Source of the DNA: Pseudoips prasinana
Taxonomy: Eukaryota; Arthropoda; Insecta; Lepidoptera; Nolidae
DNA: 64,000 nucleotides
NCBI GenBank assembly: GCA_951640165.1
Contig: OX621259.1
Location: 1,302,001 to 1,366,000 of the forward strand
Direction of reading: 5' to 3'
Shown here: positions 9,665 to 18,573 of the stretch, in pieces
Numbering within the stretch: position 1 is the stretch's first letter
How the letters are laid out: each line of letters begins with the position of its first letter
Made by a program: the position numbers and the translations under genes
The notes under the pieces: model-generated
What the model was told of the DNA's origin: nothing
Databases searched by the model: none
What the model saw: only the letters and a program-made list of their open reading frames with translations

Positions 9665-10545
9665 ACTAACTTAAAACCCAAATACTCCGAAATACTTTAT
9701 CCCGAATTTTGATGTTCCGATTTTCATAAGTCCGAATTTTATAATACCAATGAATTGTAATGTCTATTATAAACAATAACGAAATTTATTTTACCGAAAG
9801 TCTTAAATGGTATTTGTTAATTTTCCGATTTTTATACGTTCGAAGAGTCAAATACTCGAAGGGTTCTTAGTCCGGAAAACGACATGCCGATTTTTAATAC
9901 TTCGAATAAACTAAAAGTCAATATGTTGTGCTACAAAATTTGGTGACAGAAACAAATCGCAGCAAAACCGACTTCACATAGTCTTGTCTGCCCTACCCTA
10001 GAGTGTAATTTAAGCCCGCGTAGGCGCGGAGGAGTGCAGAATCTAGCAAGCCAAATCTGCGGGGGTGAGCGTTAAACCATCTGCGATGATAAGCTCGCGT
10101 GGGGCCGCCTAAACTCCGCAGCGCCGGAGCCGTGACAGAAACAATGCCTGCTGCATGTCGCATGCCTGCTTGCTTGCTCCATGCCTGTTTGCATGCTGCA
10201 TGCCTGCTTGCATGCTGCATGCCTGCTTGCATGCTGCATTTGCCGCCAATTGTCAGATCCCCTCTATTGTTGGTCATTTGGGTTAGATTAAAATTGTGAC
10301 CAGGTAACAAAATATTTTTATTCGTATTGTTGATATTTCGAATTATCATTAAGTGGGACTTTTTGTTATTCGAGTTATTGACGTTATTATAAACGTAAGG
10401 AATATTGAAATTTAGGAATTATAAAAATGATAAATCGGAGTAGTAATATTCGGAATTTCGCACCATTCGTAATTATGGAAATCGGTATTTTGAAATTGGT
10501 ATTTGTGACTGTCGGAATAAAGTTTTTCGTATTAATGTAGTGTAC
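9665..10545. mobile_element. Foldback-like element with CCGAATTT-rich arms
   Basis: The left arm (about 9665-9935) repeatedly shows TCCGAATTTT, CCGATTTT and ACTTCGAATA motifs; the right arm (about 10310-10545) shows the same motifs in reverse complement (ATTCGGAATTTCG, AAATCGGTATTTTG, TCGGAATAAAG). The arms do not pair perfectly but look like the degenerate, internally repetitive arms of a foldback element. The 370-bp middle is GC-rich and holds a 19-bp minisatellite. No transposase is seen. I cannot name the family and no target duplication is obvious. Confidence 0.5.
10142..10239. repeat. 19-bp minisatellite
   Basis: CATGCCTG recurs at 10161, about 10180, 10199 and 10218, an exact 19-bp period (unit roughly CATGCCTGCTTGCATGCTG). 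The two middle-to-last copies are identical. It creates spurious open frames on both strands with repetitive Met-Pro-Ala-Cys or His-Ala-Ala-Cys-Lys text. Confidence 0.85.
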
Positions 10546-10559
10546 CCGAAACTAGGACC

Positions 10560-11030
10560 GCATTATCCGTAGCTAAATACGCTACTGCTAGACCAAAGAG
10601 TCTCGGGGATATATAAAAACAATAATATTTGCTCAAAAGAATACATTAGCAAATATTTGCACCATATTATTCCGTCACTTGCGCAGTTCTACACAAATAA
10701 ACATACATAGCAAATAAATCATCAATCACAATTTCGTGCCTCTTACTGCATTGTTGACCCCGTAGCTCGCTAATAAATATTCATCAGCGTGCTTCAAAAC
10801 AAACCTAATCTTCTCCAAAATTTAAATGTGACTTTACGATTTTGTTATTGTTACAGTTAATTCATGAGCAACTCAGATATTACGAGTATTTCCATTAAAA
10901 CATTTTGTCATAGTGGTGAGGCGGAAGAGACATAGATAACATGAATCAGTTGGTTCATCTTATATTTCCAGTTTTGCCAGTGATGACTTAGGACTTAGAC
11001 TTGCACTTGAAGGTCAGTAATAAACATATC
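10560..11030. other. Unassigned sequence
   Basis: AT-rich; nothing recognised before the RTE fragment. Confidence 0.4.
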
Positions 11031-11300
11031 CTGTACCAGAAAAGCTAAAAGAAGGTCGTATGAGATGGTACGGACATGTCATGCGAAGGGATAAGGAACA
11101 CGCAGTACGCAAAGCACTCGCAATTCCCGAAAAGAAGAGAGACAGAGGTTGCCCCCCGTGACGTGATGGTCTAGTGTGACCAAACTTTTAGAGGAAGTCC
11201 AAATACCAGATTCAACAATCCAGGACAGACGGTTCTGGTGCAAAAAAATTAAGAGAGCCGACCCTACCTAACGTGGGATAAGACAAAGAGAAAGAAGAAG
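11030..11300 (+). pseudogene. RTE-clade LINE, C-terminal fragment
   Basis: Reads on the plus strand as a decayed reverse-transcriptase C terminus: the peptide GRMRWYGHVMRRDKEH followed by a proline/arginine stretch and a late KKIKRADPT. GRMRWxGHVxR is the hallmark of RTE-like endonuclease-reverse transcriptase C termini. Stops interrupt it. It is 5'-truncated and abuts a second RTE fragment. Confidence 0.7.
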
Positions 11301-11612
11301 CCAGTGATGACTTACGTAACAGAGACGTGGTTACGTAATATAGCCCAAAGAATTGCAAAACTGAAGTAGCAGTGGGCGCGGCACATAGCTCGTAGAACAA
11401 ACGGCCGTTGGGGCAGAAAAGTTTTCGAGTGGTGACCACGAACCGGAAGATGCAGCGTGGGCAGGTCCACTACAAGATGGACCGATGATCTTGTGCGGGT
11501 AGCTGGAAACGGACTGGATGCGAAAAGCGCAAGACCGGCAATTGTGGAGATCTTTGGGGCAGGCCTTTGTCCAGCTATGGACGTCTTTCGGCTGATATGA
11601 TGATGATGATAT
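11300..11612 (+). pseudogene. Second RTE-like LINE 3' fragment, GATGATGAT tail
   Basis: Plus-strand reading gives RIAKLK, WARHIARRTNGRWGRK and TRWTDDLVRVAGN in one or more frames, the C terminus of a different RTE-like element, ending in the GATGATGATGAT tail. The same 3' end occurs at 44145-44420 and 6640-6790. Stops and indels show it is dead. The minus-strand frames here are shadows. Confidence 0.7.
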
Positions 11613-11989
11613 TTCCGTTAAATGCATTTGCAATTCTTATGGAGTATTTCGTTGAGTGTTTGGACTGTGGCATACACAGGACTTTTGGTTTCAGAGAATG
11701 TTTGTGTGAGAAGTAATTATGCAAATACCTTGTTAATTACAAATAATTCTCTGAATAAATTGATGCTTCGGAATTTCCGCAGTCATTAGACTTTATTAAT
11801 GGGACTTATTATTTTCGTGACTGCTTTGTTGGTTGACGTAAGCGTGGCCAGGCGGTTTTGGGCAAATCAAAAGCGCCAATTGTATGGAGCTTGCTGTTGT
11901 GTTTCATGAAAAATTACTACATAAACATAAGTGAGTTAATGGTTCTGAAGAGTTTGTATTATTTTATGACAACATTTATTTATTTTTTA

Positions 11990-12420
11990 TATGAGAGGGC
12001 GACAAACGAGCAAGTGGGTCAATTGATGGTAAGTGATCACCGCCGCCCATATACACTCGCAACATCAGAGGAGTCGCGGGTGCGTTGTCGGCCTTTAAGA
12101 GTCAGCGCAGACAGAAAGGAGCGCAGCGGAGAGGATTTTATTAAGGCACTAGAAATTAACTTTAAAATTATTTAAATAAAGTGCATGTATGCTTGAACAT
12201 TATAATGCGCGGGACTGCGCGAGCATTTTGTCAGGTTCAAGCATATATGCAATTTATTCCTATAGTTCTAAAGTTGATTTTCTGGTGCCTTAATAAAATC
12301 CTCTCCGCTGCGCTCTTCTCTGTCTGCGCTGACCCTAAGAGTCAGCAAACAAGTGTTGCTGAATGGGGAGTACATAAGTTACCTTCGATTTGATTTGATT
12401 TGGTGATGATATGGTAGCAA
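11990..12420 (+). mobile_element. Lepidopteran interspersed repeat interrupted by a MITE
   Basis: Blocks 'GGTAAGTGATCACCGCCGCCC' and 'GCGTTGTCGGCCTTTAAGAG' before 12100 belong to a common lepidopteran repeat, which resumes after 12333 with 'CTAAGAGTCAGC' and 'GGGGAGTACATAAG'. The 105- and 70-codon open frames across it are not genes. Confidence 0.6.
12101..12333. mobile_element. 233-bp MITE with about 65-bp inverted repeats
   Basis: The left terminus GTCAGCGCAGACAG and following GGATTTTATTAAGGCAC (12101-12165) are mirrored at 12269-12333 with few changes. Flanks read CCTTTAAGA on the left and CCTAAGAG on the right, consistent with an imperfect 8-9-bp target duplication. CAGCG-type ends and about 8 bp duplications suggest hAT, but this is inference. 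No coding region. Confidence 0.7.
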
Positions 12421-12569
12421 ATACTAATACACTGACACAACTAATTTAGTACTGATTTTGTTTTTAGGTAAAAAGAGATAGGCTGTATATTGAGCCCGTT
12501 TTATAATACTGGAATTAAAAGTCAACATAATTCTTTCACAGTCATTTTACCGATAACAACGATTAGGTA

Positions 12570-12704
12570 CAGACGGCAGCACATCCAACTACCCCGATCT
12601 GTCAAATTTCTTTTATAGATTATCAACTTTATCACATAAGCATAATGTTCACTTTCAATTGGGGAAATTTGACAGATTGGGATAGCTTGATGTGCCGGCG
12701 TCTA
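12570..12704. mobile_element. 135-bp MITE, copy 2
   Basis: Termini CAGACGGCAGCACATCC and the complement GATGTGCCGGCGTCTA, with inner blocks 'GATCTGTCAAATTTC' and GAAATTTGACAGATTGG. Flanking TA at 12568-12569 and 12705-12706. Same length as copy 3. Confidence 0.8.
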
Positions 12705-12707
12705 TAC

Positions 12708-13095
12708 ATAAGGCCCATGAGCAGTCACAACACTAGGCTCTCCGAAGCGTGTGATTGCGAATAGTTCATCGAGATTGCAATTATTATGCAAATCATGTGT
12801 AGGTGGCACCAACACATCTGCTAATTGTATTGCGTGTTGAATATTTTGACGATCTGTTACGATATATCGTTGAAATAGAATATTCAATCTGTACGAGATG
12901 AATTTAGTGCAAATGCCTGAAAATTGTCTGTAACACAAACCGAGACTATAAATTTGTAAATTTAATATGAATGGGATTAGGCTGAATATGTTGGCCCTAT
13001 TTTATATATTTACTGGGATGTAAGGGGTTTAATGTACTAGTTTGGTTTGATATGCATGTATATATGTATGTACTTATGTTCAAAATATAAATATT
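12708..13095. other. Unassigned sequence
   Basis: A 78-codon minus frame (12702-12938) overlaps the MITE end and has no recognisable motif. Otherwise AT-rich DNA. Confidence 0.4.
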
Positions 13096-13099
13096 AAAT

Positions 13100-13450
13100 G
13101 CTGGCTGCCTCGTTGGTCTAGCGGTGCGTGTTCACCTGCATATAACGAGGTCCTGTGTTCAAATCCCGGGTCGGGCCAAAAGTGCGTTTTGGGACTTTTC
13201 TGTAATAAGAAAAATTTCTCAGCATCAGCCCGAAGTCTGGGAGTTGGCGGTATTATACCCCCGTGCCTCGGAGAGCACGTAAAGCCGTCGGTCTTGTGCC
13301 TGACCTCTTTCTGGTCGTGTCGCTAGTTGTCCCATCGGATTATGAGAGTAATGTGGAAAGTGCTCTTGTGTTTGCGCACACACTTGAGCACTATGAAATG
13401 TCCCGCGCAGATGGCTAATCTCTATTGAGACTGGCCGCCGTGGGCGGATT
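13100..13450 (+). mobile_element. tRNA-derived SINE (family S2), plus strand
   Basis: The head has A-box-like TTGGTCTAGCGGTG and B-box GGTCCTGTGTTCAAATCCC, then CGGGTCGGGCC. The body contains CCGTGCCTCGGAGAGCACGT, and the tail TCTCTATTGAGACTGGCCGCCG. The copy at 3040-3345 is the same family inverted. The CGGAGAGCACGT block is shared with the 3' end of the LINE at 63005-63040. Confidence 0.8.
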
Positions 13451-13539
13451 CGGCTAGGAGGACATTAATATTATATTATTAAATGATCAAACAATTTTTT
13501 GTTCAATCATTATATTTCATATATAATTAATTTAATTGA

Positions 13540-13800
13540 CTGCCCCATTGGCGTGCTTGGTAAATACTCGGCTTTCGCGCTAGCGGTCGTGGGTTCGATT
13601 CCACCCAGGACAGATATTTGTGTGTATGTACATGTCTGTTTGTCATGAGTCTGGGTATAAATATCTATATAATGATGTATTTATAAAAGAAAATAGTAGT
13701 ATATCAGTTATCTGGTTTGCTATAGTACAAGCTCTACTTAGATTTTTATCGATTATGTAGATAGCCGTGTGTAGGTAATGTCCCAGGTTATTATATTATA
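13540..13800 (+). mobile_element. SINE S1, full copy
   Basis: Head 'TTGGCGTGCTTGGTAAATAC' and B-box 'GGTCGTGGGTTCGATTCC', body 'GTACATGTCTGTTTGTCATG', then 'GTAGTATATCAGTTATCTGG', 'ATAGTACAAGCTC' and GTCCCAGGTTATTAT. This is the best full-length reference for the family in the window. Confidence 0.8.
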
Positions 13801-13801
13801 C

Positions 13802-13975
13802 TAGCTGTGCCCCGCGGTTTTAAACTTTATAAATTTTAGCCTATGTGTAAATCCAGGGTGTCAGCTAACTCCACACCAAATTTTATTAAAATCGCTCCAG
13901 CCGTTTAGACGTGAAGAGGTAACAAACATACACACTCACACACTCACAAAATCTCAGATTTATAATATTAGTGTG
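13802..13975 (+). repeat. Lepidopteran repeat starting CTAGCTGTGCCCCGCGG
   Basis: Starts CTAGCTGTGCCCCGCGG and contains 'AAAATCGCTCCAGCCGTTTAG' and 'AACAAACATACACACTC', ending TTATAATATTAGTGTG. This block order is a very common non-autonomous repeat in insects. Non-coding. Confidence 0.7.
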
Positions 13976-14152
13976 TTACTTAGTTATAATCAGAAAGTAG
14001 AATTTGAATAAATGCTTGTTTTATTTGTTATTTTTACGCCTATAAATACAATAATTAGGATATCAATTTTTCATTTTTAATACTTATTAAATGGATATAC
14101 ATTTCACGTTTTGCCCAGAAATCTTACATAACTAGCTCAATAATTATATGTA

Positions 14153-14287
14153 CAGACGCCAGCATATACAGCTACCCCAATCTGTGAAATTTCTTTTATA
14201 GATTTTCAACTTTATCAAATACGCATAAGGTTCATTTTCTATTGGGGAAATTAGTCAGATTGGGGTAGCTTTATGTGCTGACGTCTG
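14153..14287. mobile_element. 135-bp MITE, copy 3
   Basis: Termini CAGACGCCAGCATATACAG and its near complement CTTTATGTGCTGACGTCTG. TA at 14151-14152 and 14288-14289. No coding capacity. Confidence 0.8.
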
Positions 14288-14559
14288 TACGTAGGTAATA
14301 TTTACGTAATGCAGGCTGCAGCTGCCTCATCTATCACATTACTATAATATGTTTCCCCATGATATATCGATTATCAAGAATTGAATCGTATGTGTATATA
14401 AATAAGTCTCACTTTAGCTAATGAATAGTTGATTGGTCACACGCAAAGTAGAGCGACGACGTCGCCGCGTCGTTTAGAAGCTATTTCAAGTATCAAGATG
14501 ACTGTGTGAGTGAGTGCACATCAATGTTAGTAAACGATATATGTATGGGTGTGCCAGTA

Positions 14560-14623
14560 ACTTCTCCTTCTAAACTAAGCAGAGCTTACATTGTACTATG
14601 GAAACCAGATAACTGATATACTA
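14560..14623 (-). mobile_element. SINE S1, 3' half (split by a DNA transposon)
   Basis: Reverse complement reads 'TAGTATATCAGTTATCTGG' and 'TTTCCATAGTACAATG', the tail half of S1. The head half resumes at 17234, so a 2.6-kb element has landed inside this SINE. Confidence 0.75.
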
Positions 14624-14663
14624 TATATTCGTGGGTTAAGAACTAGAGTAGCGTAAGGGCAAA
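14624..14663 (+). repeat. Left terminal inverted repeat of the unknown DNA transposon
   Basis: 40 bp, matching the reverse complement of 17194-17233 except at two positions. Confidence 0.8.
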
Positions 14664-15133
14664 TTGATAACTTTACTGGAGAGCCGAAAAACAATTGAAA
14701 TTTACTTAACTTTATCTTTTAGCCCTTTTATGGCAAAATCTATAGTAGTTGGATATCTGATTCTTACTAATAATAAAGCTGTATTTATCGGCTACAGAAT
14801 AGTGTAACTTTATGGGCAATCAAAAAATATTTTTATTATAATAAAGTTTATTTTAAAAAAAATGGTTGACTTGCGTTATTTTGGCTGTTACATCAATTTG
14901 ATTATGTATGGAATCCAACGGAACTTACGTTAAAATGGGCTTTAAATATAATTGAAAAAAATATCTCTTTAAAATGTAATTAAGAATAATTATTCGTGAT
15001 CGACTTACAAATGGTTGTTGAAATCATGATAGGTTGAAGGAATAACTCCCGATCGACACAGCTCTTGCAAATAGTTTATTTATCTGCTGATATAGCTATT
15101 GGACCAGCTGTAGGCGTTTTCCAAAATTACTCT

Positions 15134-16640
15134 TTATCTTTTGCCCCTTCTGAATACCTTATTTTTTTTTATATTGTCACTGTCCAAGTCATATTTAAAA
15201 TAAATATGTTCTGGGTCGTCTTTGCGATATTGAAGCCATTTGATTTTTAACCAATTCACAGTCTCCTCATCAGTATCTGTTTTACAGTTCTTAATTATTA
15301 CAGTTTTCAGTTTCTTCAAATCAAAAAAATCTTCCTGTCCCATTTCTTGTACTTTGCAAGGATTTCTTCTTGGCGCAGTTATAATAATAGTGTAGTAACT
15401 AGATGGATCAAAATTTGGTACACTTTTCTTAGCCAGCTCTATAGTAGCGTGAATGTTGTCAACTTCCATCGGACTATGACCGGGCTCAAAATATTTTTGA
15501 TTTAATTCCGGTATATTCAAAAAACCCACACAATAGGGACAATTTCACACAGATTATCCTAGCCCCAAACTAAGCAAACTACTATGGGTACCAGGCGACG
15601 ATATACATACTTATATAGATAGATAAATACTTAAATATATAGAAAACATCCATGACTCAGAAACAAATATTCGTGCTCATCACACAAATATTTGCACTTA
15701 CCGGGATTCGAACTCAGGACCACCAGCTTCGTAGGCAGGAGCACTACCAACTAGGCTACGGTGACCGTCAATACAATACAACATTAAGGCAGAAATATAC
15801 ATGTTTCGGCATTTGTTTGCCATCTGCTTTTTCGGTCATGTACTTGAAAAAATAATGCTCCAACCTCGTTAGCACCTTTATAACCAACCCCTTCATTCCA
15901 GCAATAGCATATTACTTCCCACTTTGCTTTGCCAAAATCCAGTAATGTACAGTTATACACAGGCAGCCTTAGTTTAGAAAAGATTTTTTGGAAGATGAGG
16001 TAGGAATATCATAAATAGCTTCCATGTCGTATTCGACGAAATAAATTTCACCATCCAGATCAAAATTTTTAGCTTCATCTCTATGTTCTTTCGCTTGAAC
16101 TTTTCTCTGTAAATGAGCTTCATGTTTACCTTTTTTTACTTCTTTCTCTCCATTCATGTTATCATATGCCAAACATTCATCGCACATATCTTTCCGTGGC
16201 TTATGGACGCCAATATTTAAATCTTTCCTTAAAATATTACGGAATATGTTTATTTTGACAGGTCATCTTCTTTGCGCTTATCAACATATAGATCATACAT
16301 CTTTCAAGATACTCTTTTTTGGTATCTTTCCTAACATAGTGAGCTGGCATGCGCGGAAAAGAGTTAATGTGGTCTTTGACGTACTGTCTAGCAATTTCAG
16401 GAGTTTTATTGTGTGGAACAAGCACTCCCCTGGCATCAGATTCGGCAACATTTGTCTCCGAAAGTTTTTTGAAACAGCCTCTCATAAACATTTCAAAAAT
16501 ATTGAAAGTCGAAAGGAAAAACTTTTGACATACTTGAATGAGCTCAGATTCACTTGGTTCTTTTAAAAATGCGTAGACTCTAGGTATCAAAGAATTGAGA
16601 GGGGCACCCCGCGTCTTGTTTTCATACGCAACCAGCTAGG
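15134..16640 (-). pseudogene. Transposase-like gene, broken (unclassified insect multicopy family)
   Basis: Read from high to low coordinate. An N-terminal piece (about 16640-16237) contains CQKFFLSTFNIFEMF, HNKTPEIARQYVKDHINSFP and RMPAHYVRKDTKKEYLE. A middle piece (16187-15969) has CDECLAYDN followed by a lysine/glutamate-rich helix and an acidic block. About 15960-15845 reads LPVYNCTLLDFGKA and NEGVGYKGANEVG. The C-terminal piece (15529-15134) has KYFEPGHSPMEVDNIHATIE and YYTIIITAPRRNPCKVQEMG. I recognise this order from a widespread uncharacterised insect family whose members usually also carry an acidic catalytic-looking core between the last two pieces; that core is missing here. Frameshifts and a SINE disrupt the gene. 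Function as the transposase is inferred from its position between inverted repeats. Confidence 0.65.
15540..15770 (-). mobile_element. tRNA-derived SINE (family S3) inside the transposase-like gene
   Basis: In reverse complement the head reads GTAGCCTAGTTGGTAGTGC (A box) and GGTCCTGAGTTCGAATCCC (B box), followed by 'GAGTCATGGATGTTTTC' and a tail 'ACCCATAGTAGTTTGCTTAG'. A truncated relative is at 46743-46885. The 67-codon plus frame across it is incidental. Confidence 0.8.
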
Positions 16641-16649
16641 CCTAGCTAA

Positions 16650-17190
16650 ACTTTTTGGGGTCAAATTAGCGTACAGTAGTATTAGACAAGAACGTATATA
16701 GCTTTTACACTAGTATTGACATAAAAACTGATTGCATTACATTATTTATTTAGTGCCATATTAGCGTATCACACCCTTACGTTTTTTTGGCAGCGAGAAA
16801 AATCAGGGAAGCGCAGGAAATTAAGATCCCATAAGAAGTAATGGTACTTTACGCTTATTTAGCACGAAAAAAACGTAGGCTACATAATCTAACTTACTGC
16901 GTAAAAAACGTATGATAAGATACGTTATTAGAGCGATTACATTCAAGGCATCTTCGGTGTCCTATTCGCTCTGTAAATCGAGTTTCGATCGTTGTGCTCG
17001 TAACTTTTTTGACAAAATAATGTCAAGATTATTGTAAGTAAAAACACTTCATTTTGGCAGTAAACAATAATATTTTTATATGACACGTTATTTTTGTACT
17101 AAGCAATTTACACACTACATCGCTCCAGTTTTTTGGCACATAAAAATATAAGGATTAAAAAAGCGAATGGTGAAAAAAATTTTTTTTTGA
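16650..17190. other. Internal non-coding part of the DNA transposon
   Basis: AT-rich DNA between the N terminus of the transposase-like gene and the right inverted repeat. No reading frame or motif is recognised; in an intact copy this would be the upstream control region. Confidence 0.45.
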
Positions 17191-17193
17191 ATT

Positions 17194-17233
17194 TTTGCCC
17201 TTACGCTACTCTGGTTGTTAACCCACGAATATA
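17194..17233 (-). repeat. Right terminal inverted repeat of the unknown DNA transposon
   Basis: Mirror of 14624-14663. Followed by CTA, then the remaining half of the SINE. Confidence 0.8.
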
Positions 17234-17345
17234 CTACTTATATTACACCCAGACTCGGGACAAACAGACATGTTCATACACAAATCTCTCCTGGGTGGGA
17301 ATCGAACCCACGCCCTGCGGCATGAAAGGAAAATATCTATCAACC
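17234..17345 (-). mobile_element. SINE S1, 5' half (split by the DNA transposon)
   Basis: Reverse complement shows GTGGGTTCGATTCCCACC (B box), CAGGAGAGATTTGTG and ATGAACATGTCTGTTTG. It completes the SINE started at 14560. Confidence 0.75.
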
Positions 17346-17655
17346 CCGCCAACTTTGGCTAAATGTTAAAAACTTTGATTCATAAAATAACTTAGGTACA
17401 TAAAAAAAACATAACCTTTTAATTTCAGTTTGTTTTAGTACTTATATCATATTTTTACCGAAATAATTTATTGTATTTTTGTAAATTGTTATGTCTTGTA
17501 TATTTTTATTTGTTAATAGCATTAAAACTATCTAGAACTTTTTATATAAAAAATCTCATTTTGATAATACATAAATAAGCCAATCAATCATCATCATCAT
17601 TTATTTATTTCCTGAACACAGGTACAGATATAAGGATGGTATATTAAAATAATAG

Positions 17656-17702
17656 AACTCTGCGTTCTACCTAAAGGCAAACGTTCGGTAGAACGCAGAG
17701 TT
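17656..17702 (-). other. Perfect 16-bp stem-loop in a LINE 3' UTR
   Basis: AACTCTGCGTTCTACC (17656-17671) pairs exactly with 17687-17702; the loop is 15 nt. In the LINE transcript this would form a stable hairpin, a feature LINE reverse transcriptases sometimes recognise. That role is inference. Confidence 0.7.
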
Positions 17703-18069
17703 AGTTAATACAACAATAGTTTTACATAATAATATAGTCATACATAAATTGAATTAGTTTATAATCTAAATCACAAAATAAAATGAGTATAGATATAAGT
17801 CAAACCAAAGGAACAAAATACAAACCAATTTTTATTTATTTAGTAAACTCTTTATTGTACACCAACAAATTTATCAATACAAGAACAATGCACACTAGGG
17901 AGAACATTACAACTGGCGATCTTATCAACATATCAATAAATATTATTTTACACGTAAGAATTGTGGTCACAATAAGTAAAAAGGAAATTGAAAAAACTTG
18001 TAATCTAAAATAGCATAAACGTTATATAACTATGTCTAATAATAATACGATAAACGGAACCAATAAAAA

Positions 18070-18294
18070 CTATATCCTAGTGTCATCAATAAATTCTGTG
18101 ACCGAATAATAACATTGGCTTACTAAAAACTCCCTCAATTTTTGTTTGAATAATTCAACTTTTAATTGTTTATTGGCTTTAGGTATTTTATTATATACTG
18201 TAACCGCCATACAGAAAACAATTCTATGCATAAAATTAGTTTTAACCCTGCGCTTAACGACACAATTCAGAGAGTTTTGAAACACTTGGCTCAA
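18070..18294 (-). pseudogene. LINE ORF2 C-terminal fragment
   Basis: 74 codons from the end of a reverse-transcriptase ORF2 (ends SVTEFIDDTRI). No catalytic motif survives. The frame starts within the palindrome arm, so its N terminus is artificial. Confidence 0.65.
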
Positions 18295-18394
18295 TTGAAC
18301 GGAATCGACAAGATAATTCTAGGTTAAGAATCCTAGAATTATCTTGTCGATTCCGTTCAATTGAGCCAAGTGTTTCAAAACTCTCTGAATTGTG
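18261..18394. repeat. Perfect 63-bp inverted repeat with an 8-nt spacer
   Basis: 18261-18323 is an exact reverse complement of 18332-18394; the spacer is TTAAGAAT. One arm is LINE coding sequence, the other its inverted copy at the element's truncated end. This is what snap-back or twin priming during reverse transcription would leave. Perfect arms indicate youth. Confidence 0.9.
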
Positions 18395-18573
18395 TTTTTA
18401 CAAATTATATAGTGCGGGTAGTATTAAAATTCGATATTATTATTATCCCGGATAGGCAGAGGGTGCTAGTTCGAGACCCACCTGTTGAAATATATGGAAT
18501 CCCACTTTTAAGAACTCTAGAGAATTAGATCTCTTTTTACGGTACACTGAAGAATCATGCATTTGACGGATAC

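Larger units (their letters stand above)
14624..17233 (-). mobile_element. DNA transposon of unknown superfamily, about 2.6 kb
   Basis: The ends are inverted copies, 38 of 40 bases matching by eye: TATATTCGTGGGTTAA, then AGAGTAGCGTAAGGGCAAA. They lie exactly at the break in a family S1 SINE, which supplies an empty-site control; CTA (14621-14623 and 17234-17236) is duplicated, or TACTA if the tip is shorter. A broken transposase-like gene occupies the middle on the minus strand, and a family S3 SINE (15540-15770) is inserted in that gene. I cannot assign the termini to a named superfamily. An alternative reading takes TTAA (14636-14639 and its mirror) as the target duplication; the SINE breakpoint argues against it. 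Confidence 0.75.
17590..18394 (-). mobile_element. 5'-truncated LINE with a foldback tip
   Basis: The 3' end is marked by an AAATAAATGATGATGATGATTG-like tail (reverse complement of 17583-17608). A C-terminal reverse-transcriptase piece is encoded at 18294-18070 and ends TVYNKIPKANKQLKVE, then KQKLREFLVSQCYYSVTEF, typical of the ORF2 end of CR1/jockey-group LINEs. The 3' UTR contains a 16-bp hairpin (17656-17702). The truncated 5' end is a perfect 63-bp palindrome. Confidence 0.7.

Noticed and set aside
9993..10349. Open frames of 118 and 66 codons with Cys/His/Met-rich repeats
   Set aside because: Produced on both strands by the 19-bp minisatellite.
11331..11633. 100- and 75-codon minus-strand frames
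   Set aside because: Antisense of an RTE-like LINE tail; the matching minus frames at 44104-44349 arise the same way.
14636..17221. TTAA target duplication (piggyBac type) for the unknown transposon
   Set aside because: The matching inverted sequence continues 12 bp beyond TTAA on both sides, right up to the SINE breakpoints, so TTAA lies inside the terminal repeat.
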